DNA of 64,000 nt from contig NZ_JANIIC010000047.1 of assembly GCF_024519315.1 (NCBI RefSeq), forward strand, positions 31,044 through 95,043. The letters run 5' to 3'. The notes beneath the pieces were generated by a model, which was given only the letters and a program-made list of their open reading frames with translations, made no database searches and was not told where the DNA came from. Position 1 is the first letter of the stretch. Each line of letters opens with the position of its first letter. Position numbers and translations under genes: made by a program. Positions 7,533 to 16,720 of the stretch are shown piece after piece. Source of the DNA: Streptomyces malaysiensis subsp. samsunensis. Its GTDB lineage: Bacteria > Actinomycetota > Actinomycetes > Streptomycetales > Streptomycetaceae.

Positions 7533-9044
7533 TCAGCCTCCGGACAGCACCCGGACCAGGTCCTCGGCCGTGCGGCAGCGGTCCAGCAGCTCCTTCACGT
7601 GGTTCCGGGTGCCGCGCAGCGGCTCCAGCGTGGGGACCCGTTGCAGAGAGTCACGACCTGGCAGGTCGAAGATCACCGAGTCCCAGGAGGCCGCGGCCAC
7701 ATCGTCCGCGTACTGCTCGAGGCAGCGGCCGCGGAAGTAGGCGCGGGTGTCCTCCGGGGGCTTGTTCTGGGCGCGTGCGATGTCCTCGTCGTCCAGCAGC
7801 CGCTTCATCTTGCCGCGGGCCACCAGACGGTTGTACAGGCCCTTGTCGGGGCGTACGTCGGCGTACTGGAGGTCCACCAGATGGAGCCGGGCCGCGTCCC
7901 AGTCCAGGGCGTCCCGCCGGCGGTAGCCCTCCAGCAGCTCACGCTTGGCGATCCAGTCCAGCTCACCGGACAGGCTCATGGGATCGCGCTCCAGCCGGTT
8001 CAGCACGTCCTCCCAGCGGGTCAGGACGTCCCGGGTCTGCTCGTCGGCGTCCGCGCCGTAGCGGTCCTCGACGTATTTGCGGGCGAGCTCGAAGTACTCC
8101 ATCTGGAGCTGCACCGCGGTGAGCGTACGGCCGCTGCGCAGCGTGACGAGACGGCGCAGGGTCGGGTCGTGCGAGACCTGGTGCAGGGTGCGCACCGGCT
8201 GGTCCACGGCGAGGTCCACGGCGATGAAGCCGTCCTCGATCATCGACAGGACCAGGGCGGTGGTGCCCAGCTTGAGGTAGGTCGAGAGCTCGGAGAGGTT
8301 GGCGTCCCCGATGATCACGTGGAGCCGGCGGTACTTCTCGGCGTCGGCGTGCGGTTCGTCGCGGGTGTTGATGATCGGGCGCTTGAGCGTGGTCTCCAGG
8401 CCGACCTCGACCTCGAAGTAGTCGGCCCGCTGGCTGATCTGGAAGCCGTGCTCATGGCCGTCCTGGCCGACACCGACGCGGCCGGCGCCCGTGACGACCT
8501 GGCGGGAGACGAAGAAGGGCGTCAGGTGGCGCACGATGTCCGAGAAGGCGGTCTCCCGCTTCATCAGGTAGTTCTCATGCGTGCCGTAGGAGGCGCCCTT
8601 GTTGTCGGTGTTGTTCTTGTACAGGTGGATGGGCTGGCCACCGGGCAGCTCGGCGGCGCGCACCGCGGCCTCGGCCATGATGCGCTCGCCCGCCTTGTCC
8701 CAGAGCACCGCGTCCCGGGGGTTGGTGACCTCGGGGGCGGAGTACTCGGGGTGGGCGTGGTCCACATAGAGCCGTGCGCCATTGGTGAGGATCACATTGG
8801 CCAGGCCGATGTCCTCGTCGGTGAGCTGGCTGGCGTCCGCGGACTCGCGCGCGAGGTCGAAACCGCGGGCGTCCCGCAGCGGGTTCTCCTCCTCGAAGTC
8901 CCAGCGGGCGCGGCGCGCCCGGTGCATCGCCGCCGCGTAGGCGTTGACGACCTGGGATGAGGTGAGCATGGCATTGGCGTTCGGGTGCCCCGGGACAGAG
9001 ATCCCGTACTCCGTCTCGATTCCCATCACGCGCCGTACGGTCAT
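7533..9044 (-). CDS. dop: Pup deamidase/depupylase Dop
   Basis: Deamidates the C-terminal Gln of Pup and also removes Pup from substrates. The protein is 503 aa with an AAGGAGG site before ATG 9044. It contains MGIETEYGIS near the N-terminus, the Dop-specific insertion at residues ~40-80 that PafA lacks, LYVDHAHPEYSAPE with Asp95 as the expected catalytic residue, and KNNTDNKGASYGTHENY. It is the first gene of the dop-pup-prcB-prcA operon. The 259-bp gap to arc holds its promoter and the arc terminator. Confidence 0.97.
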   Translation of the reverse strand: MTVRRVMGIETEYGISVPGHPNANAMLTSSQVVNAYAAAMHRARRARWDFEEENPLRDARGFDLARESADASQLTDEDIGLANVILTNGARLYVDHAHPEYSAPEVTNPRDAVLWDKAGERIMAEAAVRAAELPGGQPIHLYKNNTDNKGASYGTHENYLMKRETAFSDIVRHLTPFFVSRQVVTGAGRVGVGQDGHEHGFQISQRADYFEVEVGLETTLKRPIINTRDEPHADAEKYRRLHVIIGDANLSELSTYLKLGTTALVLSMIEDGFIAVDLAVDQPVRTLHQVSHDPTLRRLVTLRSGRTLTAVQLQMEYFELARKYVEDRYGADADEQTRDVLTRWEDVLNRLERDPMSLSGELDWIAKRELLEGYRRRDALDWDAARLHLVDLQYADVRPDKGLYNRLVARGKMKRLLDDEDIARAQNKPPEDTRAYFRGRCLEQYADDVAAASWDSVIFDLPGRDSLQRVPTLEPLRGTRNHVKELLDRCRTAEDLVRVLSGG

Positions 9045-9255
9045 GCGGCCCTCCTTGCCCGGCGCCGCCCCCGGCTGGGATCGGCGCTCAAGTACCGCTG
9101 CGCTCCCGGTCCATTTGCGGCCCCCGATCCCCCGTGCCGCGAAACTGCGGTACCGAAGAGCCTAGAACGGCCACGCGGTGCTGCGGAGATCATTACAGTC
9201 ATTGCTCCGGTCGGGCTCGTAGGACTCATACGAAGAATGCGGTCCGAAAAGCGCA

Positions 9256-9295
9256 TCCGGCTGCGGATGCCCCGTCCAGGACATCCGCAGCCGGA
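9256..9295 (-). terminator. Hairpin terminator after arc
   Basis: Perfect 14-bp stem (TCCGGCTGCGGATG at 9256-9269, complement at 9282-9295), 12-nt loop, starting 8 nt after the arc stop codon. It separates arc from the dop operon. Confidence 0.65.
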
Positions 9296-9303
9296 CCGCG
9301 GTG

Positions 9304-11070
9304 TTACAGGTACTGACCGGTGTTCGCCACCGTGTCGATGGAGCGTCCCGTGTCCGCGCCCTGCTTTCCGGTGACCAGGGTGCGGATGTAGACGATCCGC
9401 TCGCCCTTCTTACCGGAGATCCGGGCCCAGTCGTCCGGGTTGGTGGTGTTGGGCAGGTCCTCGTTCTCCTTGAACTCGTCCACGCAGGCGGCGAGCAGAT
9501 GGGAGACGCGAAGGCCCTTCTGGTTGTGGTCCAGGAAGTCCTTGATCGCCATCTTCTTGGCGCGGTCCACAATGTTCTGGATCATGGCGCCGGAGTTGAA
9601 GTCCTTGAAGTAGAGGACTTCCTTGTCGCCATTGGCGTAGGTGACCTCCAGGAAGCGGTTCTCCTCGGATTCGGTGTACATCTGCTCGACCACCGACTGG
9701 ATCATCCCGCCGATCGCGGCCTTGGGCGACTCGCCGTGCTCGGCGAGGTCGTCGCCGTGGATCGGCAGGGACTCGGTCAGGTACTTCGAGAAGATGTCCT
9801 TGGCGGCCTCGGCGTCCGGACGCTCGATCTTGATCTTCACATCGAGACGGCCGGGGCGCAGGATCGCCGGGTCGATCATGTCCTCACGGTTGGAGGCGCC
9901 GATGACGATCACATTCTCCAGGCCCTCCACACCGTCGATCTCGGAGAGCAGCTGGGGGACGATGGTGTTCTCCACGTCCGAGCTGACCCCGGAGCCACGG
10001 GTGCGGAAGAGGGAGTCCATCTCGTCGAAGAAGACGATGACGGGCGTGCCTTCGCTGGCCTTCTCCCGAGCCCGCTGGAAGACCAGCCGGATGTGCCGCT
10101 CCGTCTCACCGACGTACTTGTTGAGCAGCTCGGGGCCCTTGATGTTGAGGAAGAAGCTCTTCCCCGCGGGCTTGCCGGTCACCTCGGCGACCTTCTTGGC
10201 AAGGGAGTTGGCCACGGCCTTGGCGATCAGCGTCTTGCCGCAGCCGGGCGGGCCGTACAGCAGCACACCCTTGGGCGGCCGCAGTTCGTGCTCCTTGAAG
10301 AGGTCGGGGTAGAGGTAGGGGAGCTCGACCGCGTCGCGGATCAGCTCGATCTGGTTTCCCAGACCGCCGATCTTGTTGTAGTCGATGTCCGGTACCTCTT
10401 CGAGGACGAGCTCCTCGACCTCGCTCTTCGGCACGACCTCGTAGACATAGCCGGACCGGGACTCGAGCAGCAGGGCGTCACCGGGGCGAATGGTGGTGCG
10501 CAGCAGCGGCTCCGCCAGCCGCACCACCCGCTCTTCGTCGGTGTGCCCGATCACCAGGGCGCGCTCGCCGTCCTCAAGGACCTCCTTGAGGGTGACGATG
10601 TCCCCGGCGCGCTCGAACTCCATGGCCTCGACCACATTGAGCGCCTCGTTGAGCATGACCTCCTGGCCACGCCTGAGGTCGTCGAGCTCGACACTTGGGC
10701 TGACATTCACCCGGAGTTTACGGCCCCCGGTGAAGATGTCGGCCGTACCGTCCTCGTTCGCCTGTAGAAAGGCTCCGAAGCCGGCCGGCGGCTGCGCGAG
10801 CCGGTCGACCTCCTCCTTGAGGGCCACGATCTGGTCGCGGGCCTCACGGAGTGTGTTCGCGAGCCGCTCGTTCTGTGCGGAGACGCCTGCCAGATTGGTC
10901 TGTAGCTCGACGATCCGCTCTTCGAGAATCCTCGTGTGACGCGGAGAGTCGGCGAGCTTGCGGCGCAGGACGGCGATTTCCTGCTCGAGATAGGCAACCT
11001 GGCCGGCAGGGTCGTCAGACCCCCGCCCCGGCCGGATGCCGCGGTTGATGTCGTCGTCGTGGGCTGCCAC
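9304..11070 (-). CDS. arc: Proteasome-associated AAA ATPase Arc (Mpa)
   Basis: Hexameric unfoldase that recognises Pup through its N-terminal coiled coils and feeds substrates to the 20S core. The GTG start at 11070 is preceded by GGAGG and gives 588 aa; the in-frame start at 11088 would overlap this site. Domains in order: N-terminal coiled coil (about residues 20-85), tandem OB-type interdomain, then one AAA module with Walker A GPPGCGKT, Walker B VIVFFDEMDS, and arginine-finger region DPAILRPGRLD. The C-terminus GQYL carries the conserved penultimate-Tyr motif that docks into the PrcA ring. Confidence 0.96.
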   Translation of the reverse strand: MAAHDDDINRGIRPGRGSDDPAGQVAYLEQEIAVLRRKLADSPRHTRILEERIVELQTNLAGVSAQNERLANTLREARDQIVALKEEVDRLAQPPAGFGAFLQANEDGTADIFTGGRKLRVNVSPSVELDDLRRGQEVMLNEALNVVEAMEFERAGDIVTLKEVLEDGERALVIGHTDEERVVRLAEPLLRTTIRPGDALLLESRSGYVYEVVPKSEVEELVLEEVPDIDYNKIGGLGNQIELIRDAVELPYLYPDLFKEHELRPPKGVLLYGPPGCGKTLIAKAVANSLAKKVAEVTGKPAGKSFFLNIKGPELLNKYVGETERHIRLVFQRAREKASEGTPVIVFFDEMDSLFRTRGSGVSSDVENTIVPQLLSEIDGVEGLENVIVIGASNREDMIDPAILRPGRLDVKIKIERPDAEAAKDIFSKYLTESLPIHGDDLAEHGESPKAAIGGMIQSVVEQMYTESEENRFLEVTYANGDKEVLYFKDFNSGAMIQNIVDRAKKMAIKDFLDHNQKGLRVSHLLAACVDEFKENEDLPNTTNPDDWARISGKKGERIVYIRTLVTGKQGADTGRSIDTVANTGQYL

Positions 11071-11327
11071 GGTCCTCACCTCCTCCAAGGGGAGCTGGAC
11101 GCTTCCTGACCCTACCTGGGCCGGTGCGGGTTGAAACCCCTAGATCACAAACCCGGTCGGCGTGTGTCCGATCTTCACCCTTGCGCACTCCCTCACGCCA
11201 GGTGAATACCCACCCAACAACATCGGAAAGCGAGCGGTTGTATCGTCGACACGGTCAACACCCGTCAGGGTTGGCGATATTTAGACAATGTTGAATGGCG
11301 TATCGAAGGAACGGCAGGGGACATACT

Positions 11328-11618
11328 GTGCGGAACGAGGAGCTCGGTGATCTTGAGGTCTGGATTGACCAGGATCTGTGCACCGGCGATGGCATCTGCG
11401 CCCAGTACGCTCCCGAGGTCTTCGAACTCGACATCGACGGTCTAGCCTACGTCAAGAGCGCCGACGATGAGCTGCTTCAGGAGAAGGGTGCCACCACTCC
11501 GGTCCCCCTGGCCCTGCTGACCGAGGTCCGGGATTCCGCGAAGGAGTGCCCCGGCGACTGCATCCATGTACGCCGTGTCACGGACCGGATCGAGGTCTAC
11601 GGCCCCGACGCGGAGTGA
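11328..11618 (+). CDS. Ferredoxin (single cluster)
   Basis: Small electron carrier of 96 aa from GTG 11328, which has CAGGGG upstream; an ATG at 11295 would add 11 residues but lacks a ribosome-binding site. The cluster ligands are in CTGDGICAQYAPEVF and ECPGDC. The spacing (C-x5-C, then a distal C-P) resembles [3Fe-4S]/[4Fe-4S] single-cluster ferredoxins that feed P450s and other oxidases, but no such partner is adjacent. It is divergent from arc. Confidence 0.9.
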   Translation: MRNEELGDLEVWIDQDLCTGDGICAQYAPEVFELDIDGLAYVKSADDELLQEKGATTPVPLALLTEVRDSAKECPGDCIHVRRVTDRIEVYGPDAE

Positions 11619-11650
11619 CACACACGGTGTGACACAGGGCGAGTGACCGC

Positions 11651-12280
11651 TCACACACTCCCCGGAACCGGCAGCGCCTTCAAAACGAACTTGCCGTCCC
11701 GCCACCGCCAGTTGACCTTGCGCGCCAGGTCCGGACAGCACCGCGGAACCTTGGCCGAGGAGTATCCCAGCAAGGTGGCCGAAACCAGCTTTCCGCGCAC
11801 CGCGAAATCGCGGATGCTCATCCCTTCCTTCGGGTCCACGAACGTGGCCACCACCCGGGGCGCCGCGCCCGCCCCGGCCGGCTGGGAGAGCGCATACACA
11901 CCGCTGGGCGGGGTCCCGAACGCCGTCCGGCAGCGCACCACGGCCACGGTCTCCGGCCGCCCGTCCCCGTCCAGGTCCGCCGAGCCGCGGTCGATGACAT
12001 CGGGCCTGGCCCGTCCGCAGTCCATCGGGTAGTCCGCGGCGCGGGGATCGGGGGCCTCGACGGCCGGAAGCGACCCGGTGCGCGGTGCGGAGACGCCGGT
12101 GGACGTGGTGGCCTTGGCGTCGGAGGGCTGGAAGAACGACCCCCCGGCGATGACGGCGGCCACGGCGGCCGCCGTCGCGACCCAGTGCACCGGACGAGGG
12201 TGGGTGTGCTCGAGATCCGGGCCCAGAGGCTGCACGCGGGACGACTCCATGTGAGGGCTTGCGGCGGGGGTGTCCCGCAT
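11651..12280 (-). CDS. Hypothetical membrane-anchored or secreted protein
   Basis: Not a family I can name. From ATG 12280 it is 209 aa; GTG 12295 and ATG 12250 are alternative starts and none has a strong ribosome-binding site. After a short charged N-terminus, a hydrophobic segment (VHWVATAAAVAAVIAGG, near residues 32-48) could be a signal anchor. The remainder has DRGSADLDGDGRPETVAVVRC, a calcium-loop-like DxDGDG pattern as in FG-GAP/VCBS-type repeats, and several Cys. It converges on the ferredoxin gene. Confidence 0.7.
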   Translation of the reverse strand: MRDTPAASPHMESSRVQPLGPDLEHTHPRPVHWVATAAAVAAVIAGGSFFQPSDAKATTSTGVSAPRTGSLPAVEAPDPRAADYPMDCGRARPDVIDRGSADLDGDGRPETVAVVRCRTAFGTPPSGVYALSQPAGAGAAPRVVATFVDPKEGMSIRDFAVRGKLVSATLLGYSSAKVPRCCPDLARKVNWRWRDGKFVLKALPVPGSV

Positions 12281-12299
12281 CGTGCCACATCTCACAGGT

Positions 12300-12340
12300 G
12301 CGCGGCCACCGCCCCCGCACGGGGAATTCGGTGGCCGCGC
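12300..12340 (-). terminator. Hairpin terminator after trmI
   Basis: Perfect 12-bp stem (GCGCGGCCACCG at 12300-12311, complement at 12329-12340), 17-nt loop, 46 nt after the trmI stop and before the next minus-strand gene. Confidence 0.6.
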
Positions 12341-12386
12341 CGCGCTGTTGCGGGCCGGTGTCCGTCAGATGGACACCGGACGGCCG

Positions 12387-13421
12387 TCAGGAGTCGCCGG
12401 CCGGGGTCTCCTGGCCACCGGACGGGGTCTCCCGCCCATGGGGAGCGGTGTCCCGGCCATCGGAACCGGATGCGGTGTCCCGGCCGCCGGAAGCGCGCCG
12501 GCCGCCTTCGGAGGCGTCCGCGGCGCCGGTGTCCTTCGCGGTGCCCCAGCCCACGTAGTCCTCGCCGTAGGCGCCCTTGGCGGGCCTGCGGCGGCGCATC
12601 GGGGGCTCCACACCGTCCGCGAGGCGGCGGGCGGTGAGCAGGAAGCCGGTGTGGCCGATCATGCGGTGGTCGGGCCGCACGGCCAGGCCCTCGACGTGCC
12701 AGGTGCGCACCATCGTCTCCCAGGCCGACGGCTCGTTGAAGGTGCCGTGCTCGCGGATGGCCTCCACGGTGCGGGCGAGCTGGGTGGTGGTGGCGACGTA
12801 CGCGCACAGGATGCCGCCGGGGACGAGCGCCTTGGAGACCGGCTCCAGGCACTCCCAGGGGGCGAGCATGTCCAGGATCACGCGGTCCACATCGGTGTCG
12901 CTGAGGTTGTCCTGAAGGTCGCCGACGGTGAGCCGCCAGGCGGGGTGCGGAGCGCCGAAGTAACGCTCGACGTTCTGGGCGGCGATCTCGGCGAAGTCGG
13001 CCCGGCGCTCGTAGGAGTGCAGCATGCCCTGGTCGCCGATGGCCCGCAGCAGGAACATCGAGAGCGAGCCGGAACCGACGCCCGCCTCGACGACACGTGC
13101 GCCGGGGAAGATGTCGGCCATCGCCAGGATCTGCCCCGCGTCCTTGGGGTAGACCACGGCGGCACCGCGTGGCATGGACAGGACATAGTCGGGGAGCAGG
13201 GGGCGCAGCGCGAGATACGCGACGTTTCCCGTGGTGCGCACGACGGTTCCCTCGGGGGCACCGATCAGCTCGTCATGGGGGAAGGATCCCTTGTGGGTGT
13301 GGAAGTTCTTCCCGGCCTCGAGCGTGAAGGTGTAGTGGCGTCCCTTGGGGTCGGTGAGCTGGACCTGGTCCCCGACCTGGAAGGGCCCGCGACGGCGGGC
13401 GGCACCGGTCGGTTCGGACAT
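12387..13421 (-). CDS. trmI: tRNA (adenine-N1)-methyltransferase TrmI
   Basis: SAM-dependent methylation of adenine 58 in the T-loop of tRNAs. The protein is 344 aa. An N-terminal small beta domain is followed by a Rossmann fold with motif I VVEAGVGSGSLS and the DMLAPW catalytic segment, as in the Trm61/TrmI family. The last ~60 residues are Gly/Asp/Ser/Thr-rich repeats (GRDTASGSDGRDTAPHGRET) and are likely disordered, a species-specific extension. It lies 48 nt downstream of the site-2 protease gene, and the two are probably co-transcribed. Confidence 0.93.
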   Translation of the reverse strand: MSEPTGAARRRGPFQVGDQVQLTDPKGRHYTFTLEAGKNFHTHKGSFPHDELIGAPEGTVVRTTGNVAYLALRPLLPDYVLSMPRGAAVVYPKDAGQILAMADIFPGARVVEAGVGSGSLSMFLLRAIGDQGMLHSYERRADFAEIAAQNVERYFGAPHPAWRLTVGDLQDNLSDTDVDRVILDMLAPWECLEPVSKALVPGGILCAYVATTTQLARTVEAIREHGTFNEPSAWETMVRTWHVEGLAVRPDHRMIGHTGFLLTARRLADGVEPPMRRRRPAKGAYGEDYVGWGTAKDTGAADASEGGRRASGGRDTASGSDGRDTAPHGRETPSGGQETPAGDS

Positions 13422-13469
13422 GTGAACAGCCTACCGGGCGCTTCCGCCCGCCCGGACCACACCGGGCCC

Positions 13470-14720
13470 TCAGGAGCGGCCCGAGGGGGTCCTGGCCATG
13501 GCCGCCACGAAGGCGCGCTCGACATCGGCCGTGGAGAGCACCCCGTAGATCTCACCGGTCTCCTCGATCACCAGGTACTCGGTGGCGGGGGTGGCCCGCA
13601 GAGTGTCCAGCAGCTCCTCGCCGGTGAGCTCGGCGGAGACCCGCATACCGTCCTTGAGGTCCTGGGCCAGACCGCTGACCGCGACCCAGGGTCGGCGGTG
13701 CTCGGGGACGCCCACGATGGCGGCCTCGCGCACCACGGCCGTCGGGGCTCCCTGGCCGTCCACCACGACCAGGGCGCGGGCCCCGGCCTCGTTCGCCCGG
13801 CGCAGCGCCTCGGAGAGCGGGGTGTCGGCCGCCACGGGCACCGCGCGCCGGGTGAGCGTACGGGCGCGCAGGTCCGGCAGCCGCTCCCGCAGCCGGGCCA
13901 TCCGCAGGCTGTTGCCCGCACCGGTCCAGATGATCGCGGCGAGTATGGCGGCCAGCAGCGCGTCGGTGAGCGAGTCGACGCTGCCGAAGCTCTTGGGCTC
14001 CTCGCCCAGCCCGCCCGCCTGGGTGAGCAGCGGCAGCCCGACGAGCACCGCGACGGCGAGCGCGCGGCCGCACCAGGCGGCGGCGACGGTGCCGGTCATG
14101 GGCTTGCCGCTGACCTTCCAGACGATGGCCCGCAGCATCCGCCCACCGTCCAGCGGCAGCCCGGGCAGCAGGTTGAACGCGGCCACGATCAGGTTGGAGA
14201 TCATCAGCCCGGCGAGCAGCACCCCGGGCACCGTGCCGGGCTCCACCACCAGCATGCCCAGGTAGAACACGCCCGCCAGGACCAGGGAGAGCAGCGGGCC
14301 GACGAAGGCGAGCACGAACTCCCGGCCGGGGGTCTCGGTCTCCTTCTCGATCTCCGAGACCCCGCCGAAGAACTGGAGCTGGATCCGGCGCACCGGCAGC
14401 TCGAAGCGGAGCGCGGCCACGGTGTGGGCGAGTTCGTGCACCAGCACCGAGGCGTAGAAGGCCACCGCGAAGAAGAGCGAGACCAGATAGCGGGCGGCGC
14501 CGAGCTCGGGCAGCACCCGGTCGAGCTGACCGCCGAAGACCCAGGTGATGAGGGCGGCGACCAGGAACCAGCTCGGCGAGACGTACACGGGCACGCCGAA
14601 GGGACGGCCCATGAGAAAGCCGCCGCCCACCTCGCGTGGGCGCGGCTGCTTGCCGTCCTCGGGCTCGGTCGCGCGGTCCGATTCCCCGTTGTCGGACTGC
14701 CGCTGCCCGCTGTTGTCCAC
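13470..14720 (-). CDS. Site-2 protease family membrane metalloprotease (M50) with CBS domains
   Basis: Intramembrane zinc protease. The GTG start at 14720 follows GAGGGGA and gives 416 aa; a longer in-frame extension to 14933 is composition-driven. It has about six membrane segments, the zinc motif HELAH in an early segment, and the second metal-binding segment NLLPGLPLDGGRM. The C-terminal third has two CBS-like repeats (…VPVAADTPLSEALRR… and ATEYLVIEETGEIYGVLS), which usually bind adenine nucleotides. Substrate is unknown. The gene is divergent from the RecB-like nuclease with a 128-bp gap. Confidence 0.93.
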   Translation of the reverse strand: MDNSGQRQSDNGESDRATEPEDGKQPRPREVGGGFLMGRPFGVPVYVSPSWFLVAALITWVFGGQLDRVLPELGAARYLVSLFFAVAFYASVLVHELAHTVAALRFELPVRRIQLQFFGGVSEIEKETETPGREFVLAFVGPLLSLVLAGVFYLGMLVVEPGTVPGVLLAGLMISNLIVAAFNLLPGLPLDGGRMLRAIVWKVSGKPMTGTVAAAWCGRALAVAVLVGLPLLTQAGGLGEEPKSFGSVDSLTDALLAAILAAIIWTGAGNSLRMARLRERLPDLRARTLTRRAVPVAADTPLSEALRRANEAGARALVVVDGQGAPTAVVREAAIVGVPEHRRPWVAVSGLAQDLKDGMRVSAELTGEELLDTLRATPATEYLVIEETGEIYGVLSTADVERAFVAAMARTPSGRS

Positions 14721-14848
14721 GGTGTCCCCTCGTCGGATGCTCCGTCGCACCCCTCTTTTGATACGGTCCCCACGATCATGCAGTGCGAGGGGCTCGAACG
14801 TCGATGGTATGCGTCCGGCTGTCAGTGGCGGGTCGTAGGGTCTTGGCC

Positions 14849-15736
14849 ATGGGAACCACCACGGGAACCACCACCGGGAAGGCCGAACCCTCCGACGGGC
14901 CACCGAAATCCGTTCCAGCCGCCTCGTTGTCACCCTCGCGGGCGGCCGATTTCATGCGGTGCCCGCTGCTGTACCGCTTCCGAGTGATCGACAAATTGCC
15001 GGAGAAGCCCAGCGCGGCGGCCACCCGCGGCACGGTGGTCCACGCGGTGCTGGAGCGGCTCTTCGACGCCCCGGCCGCCGAGCGCACCGCGCCGCGGGCG
15101 CGGGCGATGGTGCCGGGCGAGTGGGAGCGGCTGCTCGCGGCCAAGCCGGAGCTGGCGGAGCTGTTCCAGGAGGAGGACGGCGCCCCGGCGCCGGACCGGC
15201 TGGCCGAGTGGCTGACGGGGGCCCAGACGCTGGTGGAGCAGTGGTTCTCGCTGGAGGATCCGACCCGTCTGGAGCCCGCGGAGCGGGAGCTGTTCGTGGA
15301 GACGGAGCTCGAGTCCGGGCTGAGGCTCCGTGGCATCATCGACCGGATCGACATCGCTCCGACAGGTGATGTACGGATCGTGGACTACAAGACCGGCAAG
15401 GCCCCCGCGCCGCAGTACGCGGGCGAGGCCCTGTTCCAGATGAAGTTCTACGCCCTGGTGGTGTGGCGGCTGCGCGGGGTGATCCCGCGGCGGCTCCAGC
15501 TGGTCTATCTGGGCAGCGGGGATGTGCTGACGTACGACCCGGAGGAGCGGGATCTGCGGGCCGTGGAGCGCAAGGTGCTGGCCCTGTGGGAGGCGATCCG
15601 GCTGGCCACGGAGACCGGCGCCTTCGTACCGCGTCAGACCAGGCTCTGTGGCTGGTGCGACCACCAGGCACACTGTCCGGAATTCGGGGGTACGCCGCCG
15701 ATGTATCCGCTGGCTGTGATCCCTTCACAGAATTGA
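14849..15736 (+). CDS. RecB-family exonuclease with Fe-S cluster
   Basis: PD-(D/E)XK nuclease of 295 aa from ATG 14849. The N-terminal MRCPLLYRF supplies the first Cys, GTVVHAVLERLF is the RecB-type His motif, GIIDRID and VDYKTGK form the metal-binding core, and CGWCDHQAHC supplies three more Cys. The 1+3 Cys arrangement matches the AddB/Cas4-type [4Fe-4S] nuclease fold. No helicase or CRISPR gene is adjacent; stand-alone copies of this family are usual in Streptomyces. Confidence 0.9.
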   Translation: MGTTTGTTTGKAEPSDGPPKSVPAASLSPSRAADFMRCPLLYRFRVIDKLPEKPSAAATRGTVVHAVLERLFDAPAAERTAPRARAMVPGEWERLLAAKPELAELFQEEDGAPAPDRLAEWLTGAQTLVEQWFSLEDPTRLEPAERELFVETELESGLRLRGIIDRIDIAPTGDVRIVDYKTGKAPAPQYAGEALFQMKFYALVVWRLRGVIPRRLQLVYLGSGDVLTYDPEERDLRAVERKVLALWEAIRLATETGAFVPRQTRLCGWCDHQAHCPEFGGTPPMYPLAVIPSQN

Positions 15737-15819
15737 GGCTGCCGCGTAGCGGCCCCTGAGGGTGGTGGTGGGAGACGGGCGGGCAGAATGGGCGCGGGCT
15801 AGCGAATGAAGGAGATCCC

Positions 15820-16491
15820 GTGGCGATCCGCGTCCTATTGGTCGATGACCAACCGCTGCTGCGCACCGGCTTCCGGATGATCTTGGAGGCGGAGCAGGAT
15901 CTGGCGGTCGTCGGCGAGGCCGGGGACGGTCTCCAGGCCCTCGACCAGGTGCGGGCGCTCCAGCCCGATGTGGTCCTGATGGACATCCGGATGCCGCGGA
16001 TGGACGGCGTGGAGGCCACCCGCCAGATCACCGGTCCGGGCCGGGACGGCCCGGCCAAGGTGCTGGTGCTGACCACCTTCGACCTGGACGAGTACGTGGT
16101 GGAGGCGCTGCGCGCCGGGGCCAGCGGCTTTCTGCTGAAGGACGCGCCCGCCACCGAGCTGGTGCAGGCCATCCGCGTGGTGGCGGCGGGCGAGGCGATG
16201 CTGGCGCCCAGCATCACCCGCAGGCTGCTCGACAAGTACGCCGGGCATCTGCCGTCGGGCGAGGAGCCGGTGCCGGACACTCTGCACACGCTGACCGAGC
16301 GCGAGGTCGAGGTGCTGAAGCTGGTGGCCCGGGGGCTGTCCAACGCGGAGATCGCCGCGGATCTGTTCGTCAGCGAGACCACGATCAAAACGCATGTGGG
16401 CCATGTGCTGACCAAGCTGGGGCTGCGCGACCGGGTGCAGGCCGCCGTCTACGCCTACGAGAGCGGGCTGGTCCGCCCCGGCGCGCAGTAG
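15820..16491 (+). CDS. NarL/LuxR-family response regulator
   Basis: DNA-binding response regulator of 223 aa; GTG 15820 with GAAGGAG upstream. The receiver domain has the acidic pocket VDD, phosphoacceptor Asp55 in VLMDIRMPRMDG, Thr in LTTFD and Lys in LLKDAP. The C-terminal LuxR helix-turn-helix is LTEREVEVLKLVARGLSNAEI... No sensor kinase gene lies next to it, so it is an orphan in this window. It is followed by a very strong hairpin. Confidence 0.95.
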   Translation: MAIRVLLVDDQPLLRTGFRMILEAEQDLAVVGEAGDGLQALDQVRALQPDVVLMDIRMPRMDGVEATRQITGPGRDGPAKVLVLTTFDLDEYVVEALRAGASGFLLKDAPATELVQAIRVVAAGEAMLAPSITRRLLDKYAGHLPSGEEPVPDTLHTLTEREVEVLKLVARGLSNAEIAADLFVSETTIKTHVGHVLTKLGLRDRVQAAVYAYESGLVRPGAQ

Positions 16492-16506
16492 CGGCACCGG
16501 GACGTA

Positions 16507-16562
16507 CGGCCGTACGCCAGGAGGTCCGGGGGAGCGCCCCCGGACCTCCTGGCGTACGGCCG
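16507..16562. terminator. Strong bidirectional terminator, perfect 26-bp stem
   Basis: Positions 16507-16532 pair perfectly with 16537-16562, leaving a 4-nt loop (AGCG). The stem begins CGGCCGTACG. It sits 16 nt after the response regulator stop and 42 nt beyond the pseudogene remnant on the other strand, so it can stop transcription from both sides. Confidence 0.75.
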
Positions 16563-16603
16563 CCTCGCCCGGCTCGGGGGCGCGGATCGGCCGGTCGCCC
16601 CGG

Positions 16604-16720
16604 TCAGCCGCCGGCCGACTTGCCGATCTCCCAGAAGCGGAAGACCGTCGAGGAGTCCAGGGTCCACTGGAGCCCGGAGATGTCGTCCTGGGCCACCGCG
16701 TACTGCTTGCCCTGCCACAG
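16604..16720 (-). pseudogene. C-terminal remnant of a second peptide-binding protein gene
   Basis: On the minus strand, 16720 down to the TGA at 16604 encodes 38 residues (LWQGKQYAVAQDDISGLQWT..., ending FWEIGKSAGG) that align with the C-terminus of the adjacent intact gene (LWQGNTYVAARGNVTGAEYA..., ending LWELGKGN). The alignment begins abruptly at LWQG; 21 bp separate this point from the stop of the intact gene. This is best read as the tail of a tandem paralogue whose body was deleted. Confidence 0.75.

Noticed and set aside
14849..15736. Cas4-type CRISPR nuclease
   Set aside because: It shares the Fe-S PD-(D/E)XK pattern, but there is no CRISPR array or cas gene; stand-alone RecB-like proteins are usual here.
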